Positions 10,782 through 22,692 are shown, counted from the first letter of the stretch. The stretch is DNA of 64,000 bases from Citrus sinensis (GCF_022201045.2 NC_068562.1:9902001-9966000), one strand, 5' to 3'. The notes: a model not told the origin generated them from the letters alone. A program made the numbers and translations.

Positions 10782-11526
10782 TAGGGGTGTTCAGAATCCA
10801 ATCTAATCCACTCAATCCGTCTGATTCGTAGAAATCCAATCTGTAAAAATTCGATCCGTGGATTGGTGGATTAGATTGGATTGAAAATTTACTATTCTAC
10901 AATCGGTGGATTGAATATTGATATACTTCTGTAAATCCGCAAAAATTCGTGAATCTGCCAAAAAAAAAGTATTTATTTAATTAAAAAATAAAACTTGTAA
11001 ATATGGCATTAGTACTTACTAGTAAATAAATAAGTTAAAATATATTTATATTAATACTATATTATATCTTATCCGATAATAATATAAAATAAAAAATAAT
11101 TAAATAAATAAATATACCTTCCTAAATAGTTAATTTCCATGAATTGATCTAAACGAATGAGTTTTTTTTTTCATTTTGGTGTGTTATATTTTGAAACTTT
11201 AAATGTATTTTCTTGCTTTATTTAAATCTTATTTAATTTTAAATTTGATCGATAGTAAAATTATTTTTATATTAAATTTTTTTATTTAATTAATTCGTGG
11301 ATTGGACAGAATTAAAAATTTTCAGTCTGCAAATCAATCCGTAAAATCGTGGATTGGATATGAATTAGGTCAAATCTGCGTTCGATTAGCAGATGTATGG
11401 ATTAGATTTGAATTGAATTTCACCAATCCGTGGATTGAATAGGATTGAAAATTTGTAATCTGTAAAATCGTGGATCGGATATGAATTGATGTTCAATATG
11501 TAAAATCCGATCCGCAAACACCCCTA
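10782..11526. mobile_element. Non-autonomous hAT element, 745 bp, with 8-bp TSD
   Basis: Flanked by perfect 8-bp direct repeats ATGGATAC (10774-10781 and 11527-11534). The termini are inverted: TAGGGGTGTT at the left and AACACCCCTA at the right. Both subterminal parts are full of GGATT/AATCC motifs in varied arrangement, typical of transposase-binding repeats in hAT elements. The centre is AT-rich and non-coding. The 8-bp duplication and terminal sequence place it in hAT; it must depend on a transposase from elsewhere. Confidence 0.9.
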
Positions 11527-11534
11527 ATGGATAC

Positions 11535-12037
11535 AAAGTTTACCTTGCTATTGATGCAGCCAGCTTTTCAAATTTGGTCACATCAGATGTTTCAATTTGG
11601 TAACGTATTTTAATATGAAATTAATACAATCCTCTTTTGGCAAAACAAGTAATACATTGATGTACCAAACTACCATTTAAAAAGTTGTCAGTGTGGAAAT
11701 CTGTAGACTGCAGTGACAATAATGAATTTTCCTTTTTTGGCATTTTCTTTTATCATTTTGATTAAAAGTGCCACTAGTGGGATTTTGTTATCTAACATAA
11801 TAGGGTAACAAATATTATAGAATTGTAAACCGTTAGATTTAATCGAACGGTTGAAGATCTTCTTTGCAGGAATACAAACTAAAAACACTTCTCTAAAGCC
11901 AAATCAAAGACACCACACGTATCCACATTTTTGGTGGGTCTCTCAAACTGGGCTAGTAACAGATTAGCACAAATGGGAAAGAAAAAAAAAATTAAATAAA
12001 GAGCACATAGTTGGGTTGTGATGTTGGTTTCCTCAGC
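11535..12037. other. Upstream region of thionin-like gene 2
   Basis: AT-rich, no gene recognised. It holds the promoter of the next gene; the TATA box is at 12038-12045. Confidence 0.5.
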
Positions 12038-12045
12038 TATAAAAG
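12038..12045 (+). promoter_or_regulatory. TATA box of thionin-like gene 2
   Basis: TATAAAAG, 55 bp upstream of the start codon at 12100. Confidence 0.65.
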
Positions 12046-12099
12046 GCACTGCCCTTCGATAGAGTACTCATCGGTTGCAAAGTAATTAAACCTTGAAAG

Positions 12100-12390
12100 A
12101 TGGACAGGAGAAGTGTTAGCTCAGTTAGTGTTCTTATGATAATGTCAATACTTCTTTTGTCTGGTGGGCTTGCAATTGCGACTCATATTGACTGCTACAA
12201 AACTTGCATGAAAATTTGCCCTTTCCAACGAAAATATTGTGAGAAATTATGCACTGAGAGGTGTCACCGTGCAGCCGCCGCGGCGGTGGCGGATCACCGC
12301 TACTACTGTAAACTTGGTTGTTCACTTGAAAAGTGCACCAAATTCGGCCGTGGTATATACATATTTATTTATTTATCCATCCTATATTGT

Positions 12391-12430
<40 letters not shown>

Positions 12431-12555
12431 CCTTTTGATTTGCTATTTGTAATGGTGTGTGCAATGTTATTTTCTTGTGGCATGCAGACATGCAGAAAGT
12501 GGGAAGCTGCGAGAATGAGTGCGCAAACAAGTATTGCAATGTCAAGGTTTTCTAG
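12100..12555 (+). CDS. Thionin-like secreted cysteine-rich peptide 2
   Basis: Two exons: 12100-12352 and 12488-12555, giving 106 residues. The donor is GTG|GTATAT and the acceptor GGCATGCAG|AC. The phase-1 intron again makes an Asp codon at the junction, as in thionin-like gene 1, which supports common ancestry. Residues 1-27 form a signal peptide. The mature peptide is basic, with cysteine pairs DCYKTCMKIC, YCEKLCTERC and YCKLGCSLEKC, and exon 2 adds SCENEC and YC. An alanine run (RAAAAAV) breaks the middle, encoded by a GC-rich GCCGCCGCGGCG stretch unlike its surroundings. A second acceptor AG seven bases downstream would shift the frame into an early stop, so the upstream one is chosen. 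A (TC)n tract fills part of the intron. Role probably defence-type; not proven. Confidence 0.75.
12396..12426 (+). repeat. (TC)n microsatellite in the intron
   Basis: About 15 TC units inside the thionin-like gene 2 intron, 61 bp before the acceptor. It enlarges the pyrimidine-rich part of the intron and is likely length-polymorphic. Confidence 0.9.
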
Positions 12556-12625
12556 TAATTCATTAAGCTACCATCATTGTTTCATGTGGAGGTGGCCTAA
12601 ATTTGCTTGATATTTATATTGATTC

Positions 12626-12631
12626 AATAAA
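12626..12631 (+). terminator. Poly(A) signal of thionin-like gene 2
   Basis: AATAAA 70 bp after the stop codon. Confidence 0.5.
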
Positions 12632-13009
12632 ATCAATGTTTAGTTATCGTAATCGTAACTAAAGTGAAGAGAGTATAATTAATAATTTCTCTAGTATGTT
12701 ATTTCAACGAATGAATCACAGTATTTCGATTAATCTTCATGGTGATTATTAATTAGTTCTTTGATATATGAATATTGGTGTAAGCTTTTGCTTACGCGCC
12801 TGCACCACCTACAGACAACCTAACGTATGCAACATTATAATAATTACATCAAAATCAAATGTTCGGCTTATATCATTAAAACAACAAAAAATAAATTTAT
12901 GTATGTTCAAACTTTAAAGACAATATTAACTTGGCATTAATTAAAATATAATAAACCTTATGTAAAGAGAAACACAAAGAACGATGAAATTGACGCAGAT
13001 TTACTCTAA
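12632..13009. other. Intergenic, nothing recognised
   Basis: AT-rich non-coding sequence ending with the TAA that is duplicated around the next transposon. Confidence 0.4.
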
Positions 13010-13877
13010 GGTAGCGTTTACTTTTTAGATTGGATTGGGAATCCTGGGGAGTGGGAATCCTAGGATTGGGAGTGTGGAGTGGGAGTGGGAGTAGGTTGTT
13101 TACTTACACTGGAATGGAAGCATGGAATGGAGATCAGAATCCAATTTATGTGTTTACTTTGTCTTGGATTGGGAGTAAATAGTTTCAAATTACAATTTTA
13201 TCCTTATTTAAATAATTATAATTTTTAATTACAAAACTAATAAAAAATATATTTAATGAATAATATTTATTTTATTATATTTGTAAATTTATTATAATTA
13301 TTAATATTCTTAATTATGAACAATAAATTATTAATTGTAATTTTAATATAAAATGAAATGTTATTTTATTTTATTTAATATAATTATATTAAATTTATTA
13401 TTATATAAAATAATAATATAATATTATTTAATACAAAATTAATATTTTCTTAGAATAAAGTATTTATTATTATTATTAAATAAATATAGTACTATTATTT
13501 TTAAAATAAATATAATAATATTATATTTATTAATTCTCTATTAATATAATAATATTCTTTTAAAATAATTTAAACTTAGAATCAATGTAAATTATTATTT
13601 AGTTAAATATAATATTATTATTTAAATAAATATAATATTATTTATTTTATTTTATTAATTATAAAACATAAAATAAAAAAAAAGGTAGAAATGGGAGAGG
13701 TGGGAGTGGATTCCCACTCCCACCTCCCCCAATGGGAGTCCCACTCCCACTCCCCACTCCAAAAATGGGTGGGGCCCACGGAGTGGGACTCCCAATCCCT
13801 TCCCATTTTAAGTAAGTAAACGCTGGAGTGGGAGGAATCTACACTCCTCACTCCCACTCCAGCAAGTAAACACAACA
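13010..13877. mobile_element. Non-autonomous Harbinger-type element A, 868 bp
   Basis: Bounded by TAA on both sides (13007-13009 and 13878-13880), the 3-bp target preferred by PIF/Harbinger elements. Termini are imperfect inverted repeats: GGTAGCGTTTACTTTTTAG at the left, and the complement of CAAGTAAACACAACA at the right. Both ends continue into GGAGTGGGAGTGG-type subterminal repeats, inverted relative to each other, while the centre is almost pure A/T. A second copy of the same family (30975-37817) has the same ends and TAA flanks. No transposase is encoded. Confidence 0.8.
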
Positions 13878-13880
13878 TAA

Positions 13881-14911
13881 AGGAATGTGAAAAAGACGCT
13901 TACATTTACATTATCTTCTTTTTAATTTGACCTCCCTCAATTATTTCGGGGAAATTACCAGTAGCCTCCTATATTTTGATAAAATTTGCCTTATGCAACA
14001 CTATTGTTTCAAAATATACTAAAAATCTCCTAAGGGAATTACTACTTTTCTCTTATTGAAATCAATATATATCACTTATTACCTTATTATTTATATAATA
14101 TTCAATTATCCCCTTAGCACAAAAAAATTAAAGAAAAAGAGGGATAAAAGTCATTTGTTTGATATTTGATCTTGTTAATACAAAATATATATTTATTTTA
14201 AGAAAAAATCTAAAAATAACAAAAAGTACAAGAAAAATATTTTATTATTAATGTTTTATTCATATCAAAGCTTAAATATATTAATTTTGTATTTAATTTT
14301 TTATCTAATTTAATTCATATGATTTATTTAATTTATAATACATATGAAGAAAATGAATTTAAAAATAATGATAAAACTATCAAATGATGGTGCCAGAGGA
14401 ATTATTGAGTTATGAAAATAATAAAAAAATAAGTGATATATATTAATTTTATCAGAACGATTGACAATTTGCCATGTGTTTTGAAATACGTAGGGGTAAG
14501 AAGTGAGTATCTTCAAAATATAGGTGCATTACCATAGTTTCTTTTCCTTAGTCAACATTGAAGTTCAGCGCTTGAAACGTGACCATAAAATATTGTAGTC
14601 GTTAGAATAATTGTCTATTCTTAACACAATCATGTGAATTACAAATTAATTAATACTTATCACTTCATCGTAAGCTGTGCTAGTCACTTCATTAATGAAT
14701 TAAATTTGGTCTAGACAGCTGGTTTAACAAAGAAAAATAATTAAGGAAGAGTATAATAACTATGTACCTAATGTGATCAGCTGTAATGATCTTAATTTAT
14801 TTTTCTCCCGTGATCTCCTTCGCATCTTCTTGGAAATTAGGGCTCCACTATATTTAATCTTTAGATCTGTGTCTATGCATCACAAACGAATAGCCCACTT
14901 CAATTAATTTT
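13881..14911. other. Intergenic upstream of the receptor-kinase pseudogene
   Basis: AT-rich, no gene recognised. The last few hundred bases would be the old promoter of the receptor-kinase pseudogene. Confidence 0.4.
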
Positions 14912-15600
14912 TTGCCTCCTCATTCTCCTATGGAGAGAACTCCTCCTCTCAGTTTCAATGCCCCAGTTTTTTCAGTCCTTTGTTTGATTTTTTATTCAGT
15001 TATAGCATTAGCAATGACCAGCAATCTTGCCACAGACGAACAAGCGCTTCTTGCCCTGAAAGCCCACATAACCGATGATCCAAGCAATTTCTTGGCCAAA
15101 AATCGGAACAAAACTACCTCACTTAAGTCACAGCTTTGAATATTTCTCACTTAAGTCTCACAGGCTCCATTCCTTCTCAATTTGGACATCTGTCTTCATT
15201 GCAAATTCTTGATCTTAGCTATAACCGGCTTTCGGGTGCCATACCCTCCTCCATCTTTAGCATATATTCACTGAAATATCTTGATCTAAGTGATAATCAG
15301 CTCTCAGGTCCTTTCCCTTCTTTCATCTATAACATGTCTTCAGTAATAGGTGTTGACTTGAGTAACAACAGGCTATCCGTGAACTCCCAGCAAATGTTAT
15401 TTGCAATTCTTTTCCTTATTTGGAATCCCTTCATCTGATTGGCAACGTGTTTCTTGGCGAAATACGATCCACTTTATCAAAATGTATACACTTGAAACGT
15501 TTATCATTGTCATTCAATCATTTCTCTGGAGGCACACCGAAAGAAATGGGGAACCTGACTAAGCTTAAGGAACTATACCTCAGCTACAACAAACTCCAAG

Positions 15601-16391
15601 GTGCGATCATTTTTGTATAGAGTTTATAATTTTTTAACATATAGAAATTGTCTGAATCTATGGAGTATTGACCACTGAGGCTCAGCATTCTCAATAAGGT
15701 AATTGAGAAGAAAATTATTTATTTATTAATTCGAGAGTGCATGTGAGTGCCAAAGCGTTCTGATCTAACAACTTGAAATATAATTCAGAGACATACAATA
15801 TCATTGCGAAATATAATACTTCATTTTTCAAGTAGCCACTGCTCTTGGCAAGCTCCTATAAATTTAGCTTTTATTTGTTGATTGCTTAGCTCGTTATAGA
15901 TAAAAATCTCCTTGTACAAGATCTAATTCAAAAAAAAAAAAAAAAATTCCCTTCAAAAATTAGAATGAAGGGAAAATCAATCAATTGACCGCCCACTTCT
16001 TACAAATATATAAACTAAACCATAGGGCTATGCGGTGGACTTTCTTATATTTTTTCAACAGATTTAGATGTATGATACTATCTTTATTTCTCTCTCTCTT
16101 TTTTTTTTTTTTTTTTGATGAATTGATAGAGATCTTCATTTGTTATCCAAAAGATGTATGAATTTATTTCTATAGTTGGATTTAATTTTTCTAGGATAAA
16201 GCAGTATTTTTGTCTAGGAAACCTAAAATTCTAATGAGACAGACATTAATTCAAGCCATAGGACTGGCTAATTGAACATTTCCGCTTGAATAATCAATAA
16301 GCAACATTTCTTTAGCGGATATTTTTTTGGGGGGGGGCTCATTTCTTAAAATATATGCAATCATAAATCGTTTACACTTATTCCAATGCAG
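15601..16391 (+). other. Old intron 1 of the receptor-kinase pseudogene
   Basis: A 791-bp AT-rich stretch between the conserved donor and acceptor, with long A and T runs near 15931 and 16104, and a G9-10 run at 16329-16337. No gene. Confidence 0.6.
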
Positions 16392-16428
16392 GAAGAATTT
16401 CACAGGAGCTAGGCAATCTTGCAGAACT

Positions 16429-18300
16429 GCGCGTGTTTTTCCTTGACTTTCGGTGAGGGCTAGTCTTGATATCTTTGCGTGGTGGGACTTGTAGATTAGG
16501 CGAACCACACAAAAAACTATTTCCCATAAATGAATTATCTGAGAAATTTGCAAAAGATTCTCCACTTGGAATCTCTCCTTTTAGTCTATTGAAAGAAAGA
16601 TTTAGATATTCAAGGTATAAAAGTTTCTCAAAGGATCTAGGAATAAAACCAGAGAAACTATTATTAGACAAATCCAAGAACTCCAAACTTCTCAAATCGC
16701 CTAATGACTCAGGAATCGATCCTTGCAATTTGTTATATGCTAAGGAGAAAAATGCTAGATTACTTAGTCCTCCAATAACGGTTGGTATACTATCTGACAA
16801 ATTGTTCCTTGACAAGTCTATTCCTACTACAACCTTTAAATTTCCAATATCTAATGGAAGAGATCCGTTCAAAGAATTTGATGAAAAGTTAAAGACCAAG
16901 ATGTCTCTAAGGCTCAAAAAAGTGGAAGGTATAACATAAGTTAACACGTTGGAGTGCAATAAGAGGTTTCTTAGAGGACTGAGCTTACCTATGCATGCAG
17001 GGATCGATCCAAAAAGCTTATTATCGTAAAACTGCAACTCAACCAGTCTACCCAAATTACAAAGGCTGTCCGGAATGGATCCTTCTAATTTATTCTTGTA
17101 AAGATAGAGACCTTGCAGTTTCTGCAGCTTACCCAGAGAAATTGGAATTGATCCGGTCAGCTTATTGATTCCTAAACTCATGGTTATCAAGTTGATCAGG
17201 TTTCCAATTTCTTCAGGAATCCTGCCGCTACGGCGGCAATAAGGCATGTAAATATATTCTAAAGAAGTAGAAAGATTGCCCATGGAACTTGGAAGGATGC
17301 CATGTAGTTGATTTCCTGTCAAGTCTATTACTTTTAAATTTCTGCAATTTCTCAAAGAGGAAAGAAAGCTCAATTCCGAAGTCGAAGATGTCAAGTAGTT
17401 AAAACTTAAGTCGAGCCACTGGAGGTTCCTTAAATTAGCAATTGTGCTCGGAATAGTTCCTGAGAAGGAGTTTGTTCTAATCCCAAGAATAGACAGCTTA
17501 GAGGCATTGAAGATGAAACTAGGAATTGTCCCGCTAAAATTATTACGCTCCAAGTAAAGCCTCTCAAGATTCGAATGTCTGGGCTTGATGGAAGAGCTCC
17601 CGAGAGCGAATTATTTAAAAGCGAAATGACTATCATTGATGACAGATTGAAGATTTCAGCTGGGATAACACCATCAAAGTTGTTATTTTCGAGCACCAAA
17701 TACTCCAGATTATGTAGATTACCAATTTCATGCGGTATCTCACCTGCAAACAAACAATTTATTCACAAACTCTTACACAAATTAATTTTATATAATCCCA
17801 AAGATTTTTAATGGATAATTTGGTCTAAACAAAATTAAGAGCAAAATATACTAGAAAGAAGTATCCATAATTTACTACAAAAAAATTTTGGGCAAATTTC
17901 CCCTTAGTTTCTAGAGCTTGAACCAACTATTCAGTTAAATGTTGGGTATTTGTTTAAAATGTGCGTACCTATCAAGTTGTTATTGCCAAGTAAGAGTGCT
18001 CTGGCCGAGGTCAAGTTACCAATATCTCTTGGAATGAGTCCAGTTAACTGATTATGAGACAATGAAATAGCAATAAGCTCTTGACATTGCCATAGATTGC
18101 GTGGAACTGGACCTGTAACATGATTATTATTTATGTCCAATGCTTGTAGACGAGGAAGATGTTGGCACATGTCGTCGGGTAAGCTACCCGTCAGAGTATT
18201 GTTTGCAAAATCCATGCCAATAGACGAAGAAAGGTTGAAGATAGCTGAAGGAATTGTTCCTGTTAAGAAATTATTTGATAGTGACAGCACATGCACGCGC
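16429..18300 (-). other. Inverted LRR ectodomain block
   Basis: Reading on the minus strand from 18296: LRRs beginning [16 protein letters not shown]; a donor near 17968/17967; an intron to about 17751; GEIPHEIGNLHNLEYL; a frameshift near 17578 (between PDIR and LERLYL, bases lost relative to the intact paralogue); then about 13 LRRs to the C-cap (FLCGSPNLQVPP) and a basic juxtamembrane run (HRKSRKN) near 16445. Its ends carry GCGCGTG (16429-16435) and the complement CACGCGC (18294-18300). Flipping the block back joins LRR to LRR in frame at one end, and juxtamembrane to transmembrane segment at the other with a one-base frame difference. Confidence 0.85.
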
Positions 18301-19536
18301 GTCTCCTAGTGATTCTTGTGCCATTGACTGCTGCACTAATCATGATAATCATATCGGCCATTCTTGTGTTGATGAGGTTCCGATGTAAAAGAAGCATAAG
18401 GCAAACAGGTGAAGCTAATTATAATATGTCATCACAAGTAACATGGAGGAGATTTTTATACCAAGAATTATCACAAGCAACCGAAGGATTTAGTGAAACA
18501 AACCTAATGGGCACAGGAAGCTTTGGCCCCGTTTACAAAGCAAGACTTGTGGATGGAATGGAGGTTGCAGTAAAGGTGTTTCACCTGCAACTTGAAGGAG
18601 ACTAAAGAGCTTTGATACTGAATGTGAAGTTTTGAAAAGCATTCGCTATCGAAATCTTGTCAAAATTATTAGCGGTTGTTCAAGTAATAATTTTAAAGCA
18701 TTGGTGCTAGAATACATGCCTAATGGGAGCTTGGAGGAGCGTCTGTATTCTAATGAAATTATTTTGGATATTTTCCAAAGGTTGAACATCATGATAAATG
18801 TTGCTTCAGCTTTGGAATATCTCCACTTTGGTCATTTAATTCCTGTAATCCATTGTGACTTAAAGTCGAGCAATGTATTGTTAGACGATAATATGGTTGC
18901 TCATTTGAGTGATTTTGGCATTGCAAAACTCTTAAATGGAGAAGATCAATCTATGATGAGGACACAAACCCTTGCCATAATAGGTTATATGTCTCCAGGT
19001 TTGCATCAAATTAATTATTGTCCTTTTCATTTTAAATTGTTTATTTTTCTTGATCTTCTTACAAAAATATTATCCATATTTTTTATCTTTAATGTTAATG
19101 TGATTTATAGAGTACAGAATAGAAGGACGAGTTTCAACAAAAGCAGATGCTTATGCCTATGGAATTATGTTGATGGAAACATTTAGCGGAAAAAAACCCA
19201 CAAGTGAAAATTTTGGTGGAGAAATGACATTATACTGTTGGGGTAATGATCTCTTACCCACCTTAGTGATGGGAATTGTGGACACAAATCTACTAAGTAA
19301 AAAAGACAAATATTTTACCACAAAAGAGCAACGTGTGTCGTCTATCTTCAAAGTGGCGTTGGAGTGCACAATAGAATTACCCGAGAAGAGGATCAACACA
19401 AGAGAAATTGTAACAAGACTTCTGAAAATTAGAGACATTTTATTTAAGAAAATCGAAACTGTTGAGTCTGTATAAGTCTGCAGTAAGAAAATCATTTTTC
19501 GTTTTTACCTTCTTGAGAAAATATAAGCTATTAAAA

Positions 19537-19965
19537 CTAAGGATGGCAAAATCCAGATTACGATATGCATTTATATCTTGAGATCTGCGAATGTAGGTAA
19601 TGCCCATGCAGACAACAAGCGGGTTTTTCGGGGTATCCAGATGCGCATAATGTTAAATTCAAATATAATTTAAAAATCAACAAATAATTAGATAAAATTC
19701 AATCATGATTCAACAATCAACAATTCAACACCTAGAATAACATATACAACACCATAAATCTACAAATAAAAATATTTTAACATAATCAAACATCAAGAAT
19801 AACATAAATCCATGTCTAACACCACCATAAATCCATAAATAAAAACACCACAAATCCACATAAATTCCATTTAAAATAACCACAAATAAAATCATCACCA
19901 CAAGTTTATGTAGTGTAGGTTTATTTTTTTATTTAACTTATATATTTTTAATTTAAGAAACACAT
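19537..19965. mobile_element. Relic of a GGATT-type hAT element (family of 55697-56351)
   Basis: It starts ACTAAGGATGGCAAAATCC, resembling ACTAGGGATAGCAAAATCC at 55695. The following AT-rich part shares runs such as AACACCATAAAT and AATTCAACA with that element. The right terminus is missing or unrecognisable. Confidence 0.5.
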
Positions 19966-20708
19966 CTTCTTAATCTTAGAGTTTTATTAAGTTTTGTTGT
20001 AAAAACTAACTTTGGATTAAATTTGAGTTGAAGATGGCCGAGTATAGATAGTGCAGTACCTTTAGAAACGCATCTTCTTAATCTAAGAGTTTTATTAAAA
20101 AAATTAAAATTTTCATGTTCTTTGTCATCTTCTTTTAAGCTTCAGAATCGAGTTCACGTGAGATCTCCCACTCTTCTTCGTTTATTATTATTTTTCTCTT
20201 TTATTATTATTATTATCCGTAAAATTATAAAACATTGAGATAATGTTAGGGGTAGGGATAGTTGATGTGTGTTTTTAAATACTTATGTTCATTTTTTTAA
20301 TCTCTTTTCATTTTCTTTTTAAAAAACAAAAAAAATAATTTTTTTTTTTTGTCTAGGATGGTTGTGTAAAGAGTTACGACTTTTGAAATGCATCTTAATA
20401 GTCTTGTTGTATTATATTTTGATTTTGAAATTCATAGTAAGTTATTTTTGTTTCCTTTTCTTTGAGTTACTCCAATTTGTGAACTCTCCAATTGGATATT
20501 AAGTCATTTAATTGTTTACTCATTTAACATGTATTATTAAATCATTCTTCACACACACTATGACATATAATAGTGGGTTGTAAGTAAATTTTTTTGCAGC
20601 ATTTAGTTCTTTTGATTTATTAGGGATAATATCTAAGGTAGTAGAAAGTGTATATTGCAAAATATATATATATATATATATTTGAATGTGTTTAATTTTG
20701 CCATATCT
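19966..20708. other. AT-rich non-coding
   Basis: Contains an (AT)n tract near 20661-20680 and homopolymer runs. A short direct repeat (AGAAACGCATCTTCTTAATC-type) appears near 19957 and 20063. No gene. Confidence 0.4.
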
Positions 20709-20932
20709 AGAACCCGAGTAATTAAGTCTATAGGGGTGTTTCAACACTCAGTGCCCGAAGGCCAACTGGTCTAGGAATCACTGGCCTAAAGCTCGCTATA
20801 TGGGTTATAGATATATTGTTTGCTTATTTATTAGAAACCCGAATGATTAAGTCCGTAAGGGTGTTTCAACACCTAATACCCTAAGGCCAACTGGTCTGGG
20901 AGTCACTGACCTAAAGCTCGCTAAATGGGTTA
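20709..20932 (+). repeat. Tandem duplication of a ~100-bp unit
   Basis: Two diverged copies (about 20709-20807 and 20833-20932) share AACCCGARTRATTAAGTC, AGGGGTGTTTCAACAC-type and AAGGCCAACTGGTCTRGG blocks and end at CTCGCTAWATGGGTTA. They probably belong to the 3' non-coding part of the LTR element that ends at 22692. Confidence 0.75.
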
Positions 20933-21239
20933 AAATTGTAATATTTTAAAATATGTGTGAATAATCTATTGCGTAAAGATAGAATTTCTAATGAATTTTG
21001 GACCGAAAATGTTGTTTTCTTTTAATGAAGCCCCATAACTATTGTGTTAATTAGTTAAGCACAAAAGAAGGTTTGGTGATATCCTGGATAATGAGTGAAC
21101 AACAAAGAGGTAAAGAAATCTGGGAGATTTTATTTATTTGGTAGTTTAGAGGATAAATGAACAACTATTAACTTGCATGTGAATTTCATAAATCTTAATT
21201 TAATATAACGCTTTTATTGCTAGGGGCTAGCAATAAACT

Positions 21240-21252
21240 GGTTGGGGGGAGG
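21240..21252 (+). other. Polypurine tract
   Basis: GGTTGGGGGGAGG directly before the TGTGATTAG start of an LTR. Confidence 0.55.
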
Positions 21253-22692
21253 TGTGATTAGTATTAAAAATTGTTTAATTATCAAGCGATAAAAATATTA
21301 TTTTGTGCTAATATTATAATTTATATTTGTGTTTATGTAATATATTAGGGATTATTAATTGTGTCTTAACTATATTTAATTTTATGTGTTTATTAGGTAA
21401 AATATTAATTTCACGTAATTTGAGGCTCCAACCAGATAAATGTATGACAAATTTGAATTCTGGAGGTCCGAAAACCTTAAGATAAGTCAAAATCGGCTTA
21501 AAATTGAGGTTGTGCAAAAGAGTTGACTTTTTGTTGACCGAACACTAATTGGATGATAAAATGTGCTTACAACAGATATGAGTGCATTAGATAGCTGGCA
21601 ATTTTGACTAAAACTCAACCGTTCATAATTCAATGGCCACGATTATGCGACATGGCAATGGTTGGTGAAGCAAGTTGTAGGATCCAAATCTTTGTAATTG
21701 GGTCAACCCGATCCACCCATTAACCTGCCAAATTTCAACCGTTCTTTGGCCAAATCGGACTAACCAAATGATGCCACATGTAATGCTAACTTTTGAAGTT
21801 TGACCAGTCGTTGGATCTTGATCTAATGGTTGTGAGGAGTGCATGCGTCAAACTTGCGATGGGCCGCAAAATACTGGATTATAAATGTATTTTTCTATAA
21901 ATAGAGCCTCATTTTAATGTTTTTGATCATCTGTCTACATCTCTCTTCTTCTCAATTTCTCTCAATCTCCCTGTAATCTTATTTTTTAGGTGTGTTTTTA
22001 ATATTTTACTTAATTATTTTTATAAATAAATTTAGTTTTATTTTCAATTTTAGTTGTCTTTATTCATTTTAATTATGATTAATTTAATTTTAATAATTAC
22101 TTTTATTTCAATTATGCTGAACTAAATAATAATAGTTAGGGTAAGATAAAACTCTTAGGAAATAAATATGATTTAGTCAAATTCTATCTTTAATTTTATA
22201 AATTAAATTATTTTCTATTTGATTTTATACGTATTTTATATTTTGAAATTTTGATTTATTGTAGACAAATAAGGGAGTTGGGCACAATAGATTCTTAATA
22301 TCTTAATATAAGGTATGGTAAAATGGTATTTTGACGTATTGTAGACAAATTAAATTTTAGCACAATAAATACTTAATCCATGATAAAATTAATGGAAAAA
22401 TACTAATAATTTATATAATTAATCTTTTGGGTAATAAATCTAAATAAAAAAATGGTAAAAAGAATTTATTAAATTTTATTTACTACTAAGAGTAGATTCA
22501 TAATCCTAACTAATTTAATTTCATAGTTTCACTTAAATGAAGTAGCATAAATTCAAGTTTTATTTTTATTTTTAGATAAAATAAAATAAACAAATTAAAT
22601 CGTTTCTCTGTGGTTCGACCTTGGACTCACCGAGTTATAATATAACAAGACACTCTTATACTTGAGAGTTAGAAATCACTTTTAAGTTGTGT
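21253..22692 (+). repeat. 3' LTR of a truncated plus-strand Ty3/gypsy-type element
   Basis: It begins TGTGATTAGTATT after the polypurine tract and has a TATA box TATAAATA at 21896-21903. Near its end it carries CTGTGGTTCGACCTTGGACT at about 22603-22622, a run typical of gypsy LTR ends. The right boundary (near GTTGTGTCA) is estimated. The preceding 20940-21252 would be the 3' non-coding part; no coding region of the element is left. Confidence 0.5.

Larger units (their letters stand above)
14912..19475 (+). pseudogene. LRR-XII receptor kinase pseudogene with internal inversion
   Basis: Related to the intact receptor kinase at 39054-42777. Exon 1 (about 14930-15600) keeps a signal peptide, the LRR N-cap (LATDEQALLALKAHITDDPSNF) and several LRRs, but has lost the NWTGVTC part (frameshifting deletion near 15120) and shifts again near 15375. 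The donor CAAG|GTGCG at 15600/15601 and acceptor TGCAG at 16391 are intact. After 45 coding bases the gene meets an inverted block (16429-18300) that carries most of the LRR ectodomain on the minus strand. The plus strand resumes with the transmembrane segment and kinase (18301-19475). The kinase has a frameshift near 18597, then a non-RD HCD loop (IHCDLKSSN) and DFG. It has a final intron with acceptor TTTATAG at about 19108-19110 and a last exon ending at 19475. It cannot make a receptor. Confidence 0.88.

Noticed and set aside
12488..12495. Downstream acceptor AG at 12494-12495 for the thionin-like gene 2 intron
   Set aside because: It would shift the frame and stop within about eight codons, losing the cysteines of the last exon.
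18291..18605. Stand-alone transmembrane plus kinase gene starting at 18291
   Set aside because: The ATG lies at the inversion joint, there is no promoter or signal peptide, and the frame shifts at about 18597 before the kinase core.
20661..20680. CRISPR-like or functional repeat array among the AT tracts
   Set aside because: Simple AT microsatellite without spacers; the genome is clearly a plant nuclear one.
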